Source: CAXBNB01 sp049115735
Lineage (GTDB): Bacteria; Bacteroidota; Bacteroidia; Cytophagales; Cyclobacteriaceae
Assembly: GCA_049115735.1 (NCBI GenBank)
Contig: JAGDZP010000006.1
Location: 62,001-126,000 of the forward strand
Reading direction: 5' to 3'
DNA length: 64,000 nucleotides
The stretch's first letter is position 1. Every line of letters begins with the position of its first letter. Below the pieces are notes generated by a model. The model made no database searches, was not told the origin of the DNA, and saw only the letters and a program-made list of their open reading frames with translations. Of this stretch, positions 8,352-16,113 are shown piece after piece. The position numbers and the translations under genes are program-made.

Positions 8352-10004
8352 ATGTCTAAAAGTATTTTAAGGATTCATCCTGCTGATAATCTCATTGTTG
8401 CTTTGAAAGACCTTAAATCTGGTGAGCAGTTTGAGATAGAGGGAATTCAGGTGACACTTAAAACTGATGTGCAGGCGAAGCATAAATTTGCATTGAATGA
8501 TTTCGCCGTGGATGATCAACTATTTATGTATGGTGTCCTGGTCGCCGTTGCTACTAAGCCGATTGCTCAGGGTGAAGCGATTACTACAGAAAACATCGTG
8601 CATGCTTCAACAGAATATTCAGACAAAGACAGCAAGTTTCAATGGACTGGTCCGGATGTGGGTAAATGGAAAGACAGAACATTCAACGGTTATCATCGTG
8701 CTGATGGAAGGGTAGGAACTGCGAACTATTGGCTGGTTTTTCCACTGACTTTTTGTGAGAATAGAAACATAGAAGTGATGCAGGAGGCCCTAACAGAATC
8801 GTTGGGCTATGTTGCCAAAAGCGACTTTTCGGTGGATACATCGGCTCTTGTTTCTCAATATAAATCTGGTGCTGACAATGATGCGTTGCTGTCTACCAAG
8901 ATTATTACCACCCAGGAGGAGATTACCCGAAACAGGGTCTTCCCAAATGTTGACGGTGTGAAATTTTTGACCCACGAAGGGGGTTGCGGTGGAATGAGGG
9001 AAGATTCGCAGGCATTGTGTAACCTTCTTGCCGGATACGTGAATAACCCGAATGTGGCCGGAGCAACTGTGTTGAGCCTGGGTTGTCAGAATGCTGAAGT
9101 TCGAATGCTCCAGGAAACGATTAATAAAAATGATCCTAACTTTTCAAAACCGCTCTTCATTATGGAACAGCAGCAGAGTAGTAGCGAAAGGGCGTTTATT
9201 GAAGAAGCAGTAAAGAAGACTTTTATAGGACTTACCGAAGCGAATCAAATAGAAAGAAAACCTGCTCCCATCAGCAAGCTGGTGATGGGATTAGAATGTG
9301 GTGGATCGGATGGTTTCTCGGGTATATCTGCTAATCCTTCTTTGGGTTATGCTTCAGATTTGCTGGCGGCATGTGGAGGATCTCCTGTGTTGTCGGAGTT
9401 TCCAGAACTAAATGGCGTAGAACAAGAACTGATTAACAGGTGTGTGAATAGTGAAGATGCGGAGCGATTTGCTTCTATTATGACAGTATATAATAATAAG
9501 GCAGAAGCATTGGGATCTGGCTTCAAAAACAATCCGTCTCCGGGAAATATCAAGGATGGTTTGATTACGGATGCAATCAAGTCAGCAGGTGCCGCGAAAA
9601 AAGGAGGTACTTCACCTGTAACTGATGTGCTGGATTATACTGAGCAAGTGAAAAGACCAGGGCTAAACCTACTTTGCACACCCGGTAATGATGTGGAAAG
9701 TACAACAGGTCTTGCAGGATCAGGTGCTAATGTCATAGTTTTCACAACAGGGCTTGGTACGCCTACTGGAAATCCGGTTTGTCCTGTGGTCAAAGTTTCG
9801 AGTAATCATGTTTTATCCAAAAAGATGAACGATGTGATCGATATAAATACTGGAGATGTGATCAGCGGAGATGCCACCATTGAAGAAATGGGTGAAAGGA
9901 TTTTGGAATATGTAATCAGTGTGGCTAGTGGTGAGACTGTACCTCATTCTGTACGTTTGGCTCAGGATGATTTTATTCCATGGAAGAGGGGTATATCACT
10001 CTAA
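8352..10004 (+). CDS. uxaA: Altronate dehydratase
   Basis: A 550-residue enzyme converting D-altronate to 2-keto-3-deoxygluconate in D-galacturonate breakdown. The N-terminal SAF-like domain (residues 1-95) joins a C-terminal dehydratase domain with THEGGCGG, LGCQNAEV and GLECGGSDGFSGISANP, whose Cys and acidic residues bind the iron centre of the family. The length is full. It is the first gene of a pair, with uxaB 33 bases downstream on the same strand. No isomerase (uxaC) or KDG kinase/aldolase gene is in the window. Confidence 0.94.
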   Translation: MSKSILRIHPADNLIVALKDLKSGEQFEIEGIQVTLKTDVQAKHKFALNDFAVDDQLFMYGVLVAVATKPIAQGEAITTENIVHASTEYSDKDSKFQWTGPDVGKWKDRTFNGYHRADGRVGTANYWLVFPLTFCENRNIEVMQEALTESLGYVAKSDFSVDTSALVSQYKSGADNDALLSTKIITTQEEITRNRVFPNVDGVKFLTHEGGCGGMREDSQALCNLLAGYVNNPNVAGATVLSLGCQNAEVRMLQETINKNDPNFSKPLFIMEQQQSSSERAFIEEAVKKTFIGLTEANQIERKPAPISKLVMGLECGGSDGFSGISANPSLGYASDLLAACGGSPVLSEFPELNGVEQELINRCVNSEDAERFASIMTVYNNKAEALGSGFKNNPSPGNIKDGLITDAIKSAGAAKKGGTSPVTDVLDYTEQVKRPGLNLLCTPGNDVESTTGLAGSGANVIVFTTGLGTPTGNPVCPVVKVSSNHVLSKKMNDVIDINTGDVISGDATIEEMGERILEYVISVASGETVPHSVRLAQDDFIPWKRGISL

Positions 10005-10037
10005 TTAACTAATCAATAATACTTTAAGAAAATAATA

Positions 10038-11495
10038 ATGTCAGAACTAAATAGTTTGAATAGATCGACTGTATCAGCTAATTCATATCCAGAGAGAATA
10101 CTTCAGTTTGGAGAAGGTAACTTTTTACGAGCCTTTGCCAACTGGATGATACATAAAATGAACAAAGAAGCCGGTTTTGATGCCGGTGTAGTGGTGGTGC
10201 AACCGATAGATCGGGGATTGGCGCAAATGCTAAATGATCAGGATGGCTTATACACCTTGTACCTAAATGGTATCAAGAATGGACAAGCGGTAAGCGAACA
10301 TGAAGTAATCGACTGCATCCAACGCGCACTCGATCCATATACACAATACGATGAATATTTGGCAATAGCAGAGAATCCTGATCTGAGATTTATTCTATCT
10401 AATACTACTGAGGCTGGCATTAGCTATAGCGAAGGTGACCTCTTAGGTGATGCACCTGCTAAGAGCTTTCCAGCAAAACTCACTGCATTGTTGCACAAGA
10501 GGTTTCAAACATTCAATGGTGATAGTTTAAAAGGATTGATCATTATACCATGTGAACTAATAGACAGGAATGGTGACAACCTTAAAAGGATTATTCTACA
10601 GTATGCTGATAAATGGAACCTGGAACCTGGCTTCAAATCGTGGTTGGATGAAGCCAATACATTTTGCAATACATTGGTAGACAGGATTGTACCAGGTTAT
10701 CCAAAGTCGAAAATTGATAAGATCACTGCCGAGCTAGGGTATAAGGATAACCTTGTAGTAGAAGGGGAGCAGTTTCACCTCTGGGTGATCGAAGGGCCAA
10801 AAGAAGTAGCTAATGAATTTCCGTCAGAAGAAGTTGGGCTGAACGTGATCTTCACAGACGACATGGCTCCATATCGTACAAGGAAAGTGAGAATCCTAAA
10901 TGGTGCACACACTTCCATGGTGCCTGTTTCTTATCTATATGGTATAGAAACTGTACGCGAGTCGGTAGAAGATGATGTGATTGGTGCATTCGTACAAAAA
11001 ACCATTTTCGAAGAGATATGTCCCACTTTGGATTTGCCAGAGGAAGAGCTTAAGTCTTTTGCCAATGACGTGCTGGATCGTTTTAGAAATCCTTACCTGG
11101 TTCATGCTTTGATGAGCATTTCTTTGAACTCTATTTCAAAATTCAAAACAAGGGTGTTGCCTTCTATCCTGGAGTACCATAATAGAAAAGGTGAATTGCC
11201 ACAAAGGTTGGTGTTTTCTATGGCTTCACTTTTTGCCTTCTACAAACGCGAAGTTGGCGACAAGCAGATTGACCTGAATGATGATCAGGACGTGTTAGAC
11301 TTTTTCAAAAGTACATGGGTGGGTTACGATGGCTCTTCAACCTCAGTTGAGAAGGTTACCAAAAACATTCTTGCAAAAGCAGATTTCTGGGGACAGGATT
11401 TAGCAGCACTTGATGGACTGGTCACAGCTGTTTCAGAAAACATTAAGTCTATTCTAGATAATGGGATGCAGCAGGCTGTAAGAGCATTAGCCTAA
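10038..11495 (+). CDS. uxaB: Tagaturonate reductase
   Basis: A 485-residue NAD-dependent reductase of the mannitol/altronate dehydrogenase family, making D-altronate from D-tagaturonate, the substrate of the adjacent uxaA. It has an N-terminal Rossmann segment (ERILQFGEGNFLRAF), then LSNTTEAGI, and the catalytic region RKVRILNGAHTSMVPVSYL near residues 280-300, containing the Lys/Asn/His of the family. Position (33 bases after uxaA) and length support UxaB over mannitol dehydrogenase. No rho-independent terminator is strong on this strand; a shared hairpin lies at 11518-11541. Confidence 0.93.
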   Translation: MSELNSLNRSTVSANSYPERILQFGEGNFLRAFANWMIHKMNKEAGFDAGVVVVQPIDRGLAQMLNDQDGLYTLYLNGIKNGQAVSEHEVIDCIQRALDPYTQYDEYLAIAENPDLRFILSNTTEAGISYSEGDLLGDAPAKSFPAKLTALLHKRFQTFNGDSLKGLIIIPCELIDRNGDNLKRIILQYADKWNLEPGFKSWLDEANTFCNTLVDRIVPGYPKSKIDKITAELGYKDNLVVEGEQFHLWVIEGPKEVANEFPSEEVGLNVIFTDDMAPYRTRKVRILNGAHTSMVPVSYLYGIETVRESVEDDVIGAFVQKTIFEEICPTLDLPEEELKSFANDVLDRFRNPYLVHALMSISLNSISKFKTRVLPSILEYHNRKGELPQRLVFSMASLFAFYKREVGDKQIDLNDDQDVLDFFKSTWVGYDGSSTSVEKVTKNILAKADFWGQDLAALDGLVTAVSENIKSILDNGMQQAVRALA

Positions 11496-11512
11496 ATCAG
11501 ACGAGTGAACAC

Positions 11513-11541
11513 AAAAAAAGGCTGCCCAATCGGACAGCCTT
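11513..11541 (-). terminator. Terminator of cspA, possibly bidirectional
   Basis: On the reverse strand AAGGCTGTCC and GGGCAGCCTT form a 10-bp stem (one G-T pair) around the loop GATT, followed by a run of T, 30 bases after the cspA stop. On the forward strand the same stem follows uxaB but has a weaker T tract. Confidence 0.7.
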
Positions 11542-11570
11542 GATTTCTTTTGATATAACTTAAGTATATA

Positions 11571-11762
11571 TTAGAGTAATTTAACGTTTACCGCGTTTAA
11601 TCCTTTTCTACCTTCTGTTAGTTCAAATTCTACACTATCACCTTCCTGAACTTCATCAACAAGTCCAGATACGTGTACAAAGTGTTCTTTTTCTGATTCT
11701 TCTTCTTTGATAAATCCAAATCCTTTGGAGTCATTAAAGAATTTTACTGTTCCTTTTTTCAT
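11571..11762 (-). CDS. Cold-shock protein (CspA family)
   Basis: A 63-residue single CSD/OB-fold nucleic-acid chaperone. RNP1 is KGFGFI (residues 13-18) and RNP2 is HFVHVSGL (27-34, with V in place of the usual F after the first aromatic). The N-terminal GTVKFFNDSKGF is standard. It is divergent from a DEAD-box RNA helicase gene 331 bases away, a partnership that makes sense for unfolding mRNA in the cold. On the reverse strand TACCTTCG (plus 11784-11791), one mismatch from TAnnTTTG, lies about 20 bases upstream of the ATG. Confidence 0.93.
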   Translation of the reverse strand: MKKGTVKFFNDSKGFGFIKEEESEKEHFVHVSGLVDEVQEGDSVEFELTEGRKGLNAVNVKLL

Positions 11763-12093
11763 TATATTTTTTATTTATTGCTGCGAAGGTACAGTTATAT
11801 TCTGAACTTATAGCTTTTTATGATTTATTCTTTGTCGGCTAAGCGTCCGGATTGGATAAGAATAGGCTATTATGCTGGAATAGTACCAATTTGAGCCATC
11901 ATAGAAATTCAAATCAATGCAACGAAGTGGACAAATGGATTAAATATTAATTGACTAGCTTTGCCGCAACACATCGACTTGATACACCAATATTTATCAA
12001 CTCATCTGTTTTAATAATACAATACACAAGCCTCGACTTTCAAATCAAATTTATTGGTGAATTCTTTTCTCAGTCAGGCTTCAATAACAATTT
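11763..12093. promoter_or_regulatory. Divergent intergenic region between cspA and the DEAD-box helicase
   Basis: These 331 bases carry no convincing gene. They hold a candidate cspA -7 box (reverse TACCTTCG, 11784-11791) and a perfect forward -7 box TAGCTTTG (11956-11963). If the latter is used, the helicase mRNA has a 5' leader of about 125 bases, which is long for this phylum and similar in idea to the thermosensing leaders of cold-shock mRNAs. No riboswitch fold was recognised by eye. Confidence 0.4.
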
Positions 12094-13335
12094 ATGTCAT
12101 TTAATAATTTGGGCTTATCCAATGCCCTGCTGAAAGCAATCAGCAAAAAAGGATACACAAACCCTTCTCCAATTCAGGAAAAGGTAATTCCACATATATT
12201 AAATAGAAAGGATGTGCTGGCTTCAGCGCAGACGGGAACAGGTAAAACAGCGGGTTTTACACTGCCTATGCTGCAACTGCTGGAAAAAGCAGGAAGGCAG
12301 CCAAAGAGACGTATACGATCTCTTATTCTTACTCCAACAAGAGAGCTCGCAGCTCAGGTATATGAAAGTGTGCAGACCTACAGCGAATACCTAGATATAA
12401 AGTCGACCGTAATTTTTGGTGGTGTTAATCAAAACCCTCAGGTCGCAACCTTGCGAAAAGGTGTAGATATTTTGGTGGCCACACCTGGCCGACTACTCGA
12501 CCTGTACAATCAGAGAATGTTATCTCTTTCAAATGTAGAGTTTTTGGTACTCGACGAGGCTGATAGAATGCTCGATATGGGCTTTTATAGAGACATTCAG
12601 AAAATTCTCCAGCTGCTACCACAGCGTAGACAGAACCTTTTATTCTCGGCTACTTTTTCTAAAGAGATAAAAAAACTTGCTGGTGGGTTTTTACATAATC
12701 CAGTTACCGTAGAGGCCACACCTGAAAATACCACTGTTGATAAAATCGAACAGAAAGTCTTCCATTTGGATAAAGGCAAGAAACCGGCTTTGGTGATCAA
12801 GATGATATCTGAAGGAGACTGGAAACAGGTCTTGATATTTACCCGAACCAAGCATGGCGCTAATCGATTGAGTGAAAAACTCAACAAGAGCGGTATCACT
12901 TCTGCGGCCATTCATGGCAACAAAAGTCAGGGTGCCAGAACTAAAGCTTTGAGTGGGTTCAAGGCCAGCTCCATTCGTGTACTGGTAGCTACTGATATTG
13001 CAGCTCGTGGATTGGATATTCCGTTGCTACCACATGTGATCAACTATGAATTGCCGAATGTAGCAGAAGACTATGTGCACAGAATAGGGCGAACAGGCAG
13101 GGCAGGAGCAAGTGGAGAAGCAGTTTCCTTAGTTTGTCATGATGAAATCGAATTGGTAAGAGGAATAGAGAAGCTGACCAAACAGCGATTGGAGTTACAT
13201 GTGGTTGAAGGGTTTGAACCTTCTGCTCCATCTCAAGAACAATCCAGGCCTAACAGCGGCAATAACTCAAACAGCAAGCCTAAAAATAATAAACGCAAGT
13301 TTTACCGAGGAAAGAAGCGTTTTAGTAAGAGCTAA
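12094..13335 (+). CDS. DEAD-box ATP-dependent RNA helicase (RhlE-like)
   Basis: A 413-residue helicase with the full motif set: Q motif (NPSPIQ), motif I SAQTGTGKT, Ia PTRELAAQ, II DEAD in LVLDEADRMLDMGF, III SAT, IV LIFTRTK, V TDIAARGLD and VI HRIGRTGRAG. A short basic, Asn/Ser-rich tail (about residues 375-413) resembles the RNA-binding tails of RhlE proteins. It probably unwinds structured RNA in ribosome assembly or at low temperature. It is divergent from cspA and convergent with the M64 peptidase gene, which ends only 10 bases away. Confidence 0.94.
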   Translation: MSFNNLGLSNALLKAISKKGYTNPSPIQEKVIPHILNRKDVLASAQTGTGKTAGFTLPMLQLLEKAGRQPKRRIRSLILTPTRELAAQVYESVQTYSEYLDIKSTVIFGGVNQNPQVATLRKGVDILVATPGRLLDLYNQRMLSLSNVEFLVLDEADRMLDMGFYRDIQKILQLLPQRRQNLLFSATFSKEIKKLAGGFLHNPVTVEATPENTTVDKIEQKVFHLDKGKKPALVIKMISEGDWKQVLIFTRTKHGANRLSEKLNKSGITSAAIHGNKSQGARTKALSGFKASSIRVLVATDIAARGLDIPLLPHVINYELPNVAEDYVHRIGRTGRAGASGEAVSLVCHDEIELVRGIEKLTKQRLELHVVEGFEPSAPSQEQSRPNSGNNSNSKPKNNKRKFYRGKKRFSKS

Positions 13336-13345
13336 AGCATCAATT

Positions 13346-14809
13346 TTATTTGGAATAAGAATCAATCACCTTCACCATTGCATCCTGGCATACAGGGCAG
13401 AAGAAGTCTGTTCTTGTGAACATGATGCAGTTGATAGAAGGACGGTAAAGACCCGTGGACGCATAACCAGCCCCCTCGAATGCTCCAACTTTTCCTGCAA
13501 AACCACTGTTCTCCAGGTAGTCCTGAACTTTTTCATCCCGATCCAGACTTTGGGTATTGTAGTCTACTTTGGCCTTTGAGACTTCCTCGGCACTAGCACC
13601 GCTTTTTTGCAGGGCCATGGTGTTTTCGTTCATTAGCTTGCGTTTGGCCTGCCATACACCATCCAGGCTGTCAAATTTTGATTTAGGCCATTGTGTTGGT
13701 ACTTCAATGTCTTCTGTCAACAAGGCTTTCCACTTCACATTCTCAGGATCTTTCAGGGCTGTGATGTTGGGTTCGGAAGGTTCATAATCGGCAGAATAAA
13801 AATCGTTGTAGGCAGTGGACGAGGTGTAATACTCATCAGCCAGGCCGAAAAAGGAGTGGCCAAACTCATGAACCATGAGATAGGCGCTATTGATATTGTC
13901 GGAGGTATAGGTACAATAGAAATTGTAGATACCCCCGCCACCATAGCGACTATGATTGACCATGATGTACAAAGCGTCATAGGGAACATGACCGGCAATA
14001 TCTCTAAGAGATTTGTTGTCTTCTGTAAGTACATAGCGTTCAGATCCCATCGAATTAAAAGTGGCGTTGACAGCTGTGTTCTTATCTATACCCGCGTTTG
14101 GTTCGTCTATGCCACTATCTATGGATGGTTTCAATACGCCCCGAATGTTGAATTTGCCCTTATTAGACCGGCAAGGCTCTGCTCTGAAGAATATTTCTGT
14201 AAATCGCTCCAGATCGTCCTGAAACTTTTGTACTTCATCATCGCTGTAGCCTTCTCCGATAATGACCACATCGGCCTTCAGGTTTGGACTACCATTATCT
14301 AAACTAGCGTAAGTCTTCACTGTATTATCGAGTGGAGCCTTCTTAGCATCATTAAGGTCAATTGTCGTTCGAAAAACTTCCACCATTGCTCCTTCTTTGC
14401 TTCTTTTTTCAAGAGCAAAAACAAAATTGGACTTTGGCCTGGGAATGATGGCCGATTCATGAAATTCCTTTACCTCACCTTCAATGGCAGGGGTGCTCAC
14501 CTGATATTCCTTGAAGTAACTATCAAAACCCCGGGAATAGATGAGCTCCTGACTCGCCTCATCATATATTTTATGGTAGTAGGCACCATAGTTGAGTTCG
14601 TCAATTAGGTTTACTTTGCTGCCAGCCCATTGAGCGTAATGAAAGGTTTGGTCTATTTTTACTTCTTCAGTATTTGCGTCTCCAGTATGAAAATAATCAA
14701 TTCTCAGGCTGCCATCTGAAAAGTATTTGGTAAAAGGTGTTTCTTCGGATTGGTTGCATGAAATAGCGCAGATGGCCAGGATCAAAAGGCATATTTTTGA
14801 ATTCTTCAT
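13346..14809 (-). CDS. M64-family metallopeptidase lipoprotein
   Basis: A 487-residue protein with a lipoprotein signal (LLILAICAISC, Cys18) and a zinc-protease domain with HEFGHSFFGLAD: zinc ligands His314 and His318, catalytic Glu315 and a third ligand at Asp325. This motif and the surrounding LxxHxFGHSFxGLADEY context match peptidase family M64, whose founding member is a clostridial IgA peptidase. An N-terminal beta-rich M64_N-like domain covers about 25-170. Bacteroidota homologues are mostly of unknown substrate, so IgA cleavage should not be assumed. It is presumably anchored on the outer membrane or periplasmic face. No operon partner. Confidence 0.88.
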   Translation of the reverse strand: MKNSKICLLILAICAISCNQSEETPFTKYFSDGSLRIDYFHTGDANTEEVKIDQTFHYAQWAGSKVNLIDELNYGAYYHKIYDEASQELIYSRGFDSYFKEYQVSTPAIEGEVKEFHESAIIPRPKSNFVFALEKRSKEGAMVEVFRTTIDLNDAKKAPLDNTVKTYASLDNGSPNLKADVVIIGEGYSDDEVQKFQDDLERFTEIFFRAEPCRSNKGKFNIRGVLKPSIDSGIDEPNAGIDKNTAVNATFNSMGSERYVLTEDNKSLRDIAGHVPYDALYIMVNHSRYGGGGIYNFYCTYTSDNINSAYLMVHEFGHSFFGLADEYYTSSTAYNDFYSADYEPSEPNITALKDPENVKWKALLTEDIEVPTQWPKSKFDSLDGVWQAKRKLMNENTMALQKSGASAEEVSKAKVDYNTQSLDRDEKVQDYLENSGFAGKVGAFEGAGYASTGLYRPSINCIMFTRTDFFCPVCQDAMVKVIDSYSK

Positions 14810-15050
14810 TTTCTGGGGTTCAATGTTTTAGGGTCATTCAAAATAAGTGTATATTATTTGAATAACAAACTCCAAGGAATTCTTAAGCAAGATATACTGA
14901 CTAGCAATTTGGATGGAGTCCAAGTCAAAAAGATCTTGAATAGATGAGAATTGGAATAGCTGATAAAAGGAAATTTCATCCACCAATTCTCATTCATTTT
15001 GCCTATGGGTTTATTTAAAAAATTGATAACAGTGCATGAACAATTTGCTC

Positions 15051-15058
15051 TATATTTG
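15051..15058 (+). promoter_or_regulatory. Candidate -7 element of trxA
   Basis: TATATTTG followed by CG is a perfect TAnnTTTG, 38 bases upstream of the trxA ATG. The nearest upstream TTG (15023-15025) is 25 bases away, longer than ideal. The rest of the 286-base gap (14810-15095) shows nothing recognisable. Confidence 0.5.
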
Positions 15059-15095
15059 CGTTTTCGATGCATAGATAATCAATAACAATTTAGAC

Positions 15096-15419
15096 ATGAG
15101 TAAGACAGTTAAAATAACAGATGAGAACTTCAATGATGTTCTTGGAACAGATCAGCCGGTGTTAGTAGATTTTTGGGCAGAATGGTGTGGGCCTTGTAAG
15201 ATGATCGGGCCAGTGGTAGAGGAACTAGCGGGAGACTATGACGGAAAAGCAGTGATCGGAAAAGTAGATGTAGATAGTAACCCTGAAGTATCTGCGAAAT
15301 TCGGCATTAGAAGTATCCCTACTTTGTTGGTGTTTAAGAATGGCGAGATTGTAGACAAGCAAGTAGGTGCTGTTGGAAAAAACATCTTAGCTCAAAAGCT
15401 GGACGCACAATTGGCTTAA
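15096..15419 (+). CDS. trxA: Thioredoxin
   Basis: A 107-residue cytoplasmic disulfide reductase with the active site WCGPCK (Cys31, Cys34), preceded by LVDFWAE, and the cis-Pro loop RSIPTLLVF. No signal peptide. The length and motifs are standard. It is monocistronic: its own -7 box lies upstream and a strong terminator follows. Confidence 0.97.
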   Translation: MSKTVKITDENFNDVLGTDQPVLVDFWAEWCGPCKMIGPVVEELAGDYDGKAVIGKVDVDSNPEVSAKFGIRSIPTLLVFKNGEIVDKQVGAVGKNILAQKLDAQLA

Positions 15420-15440
15420 TAAAAGTTCAATTCAGATATG

Positions 15441-15472
15441 AAAAACCACCTAAGAAATTGGGTGGTTTTTTT
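15441..15472 (+). terminator. Rho-independent terminator after trxA
   Basis: AAAAACCACC (15441-15450) and GGTGGTTTTT (15461-15470) form a perfect 10-bp stem with a 10-base loop, ending in a T run. It starts 22 bases after the trxA stop. Confidence 0.85.
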
Positions 15473-15501
15473 GTACCTTTAGTTCTATAAATCGGTTGAT
15501 T

Positions 15502-16113
15502 GTGAAAATATTTTTAACCTCACTTTTCGTACTCTTTTTGTCACTGAATCTAAGTGCCCAGGATGCTGATTTTGTTCAGCAAATTGAAAAACACCGTGAA
15601 GATCTCCACGCTGAATTTCTTGATCCAGAAGAAACTCCCTTGGATAAAAAAGGACTGAAAAAATTCAAAGGTCTTGAATACTTTCCCATTGATGAAAACT
15701 ATCGTGTGCGAGTGAAATACAAAGAGCACGCTGCAAAGAAATTTTTCACTATGGTTACCACAACTGATCGAAGACCCGAATACGTGCGATTTGCTGAATT
15801 GACTTTCCAACTGGAAGGAAAGACTTACAACTTACAAGCCTATCAAAATCAGGATTTGTTGGAAGATCCGGAATATTCAGATTATCTGTTTGTACCATTT
15901 AATGACGATACCAATGCGATTGAGACCTATGGCGGTGGGCGCTATTTGGATTTTCGTATTCCCGAATCTGGGGTGGCGTATTTGGATTTCAACAAGGCGT
16001 ATAATCCATATTGCTGCTACAGCGACAGGTATTCATGTCCGATCCCTCCACAAGAGAACTATATTCAGGTAAGGGTTTTGGCTGGAGTGAAAGATTACGA
16101 TAGTAAGCACTAG
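15502..16113 (+). CDS. DUF1684 family exported protein
   Basis: A 203-residue protein with a signal peptide (KIFLTSLFVLFLSLNLSAQ). DUF1684 signatures follow: LTFQLEGKTYNLQAYQ, then GGGRYLDFRIPESG, LDFNKAYNPYCCYS and CPIPPQENYIQVRVLAG near the C-terminus. The domain's function is not known. The GTG at 15502 gives the most natural signal peptide; a TTG two codons earlier (15496) is possible. The 3' end is convergent with the AddB-like nuclease gene, overlapping its stop by a few bases. Homologues occur widely in Bacteroidota as small periplasmic or lipid-anchored proteins. Confidence 0.85.
   Translation: MKIFLTSLFVLFLSLNLSAQDADFVQQIEKHREDLHAEFLDPEETPLDKKGLKKFKGLEYFPIDENYRVRVKYKEHAAKKFFTMVTTTDRRPEYVRFAELTFQLEGKTYNLQAYQNQDLLEDPEYSDYLFVPFNDDTNAIETYGGGRYLDFRIPESGVAYLDFNKAYNPYCCYSDRYSCPIPPQENYIQVRVLAGVKDYDSKH

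Noticed and set aside
13346..14809. M64 protein as an immunoglobulin A protease
   Set aside because: Only the peptidase family is supported; homologues in environmental Bacteroidota make an IgA substrate unlikely.
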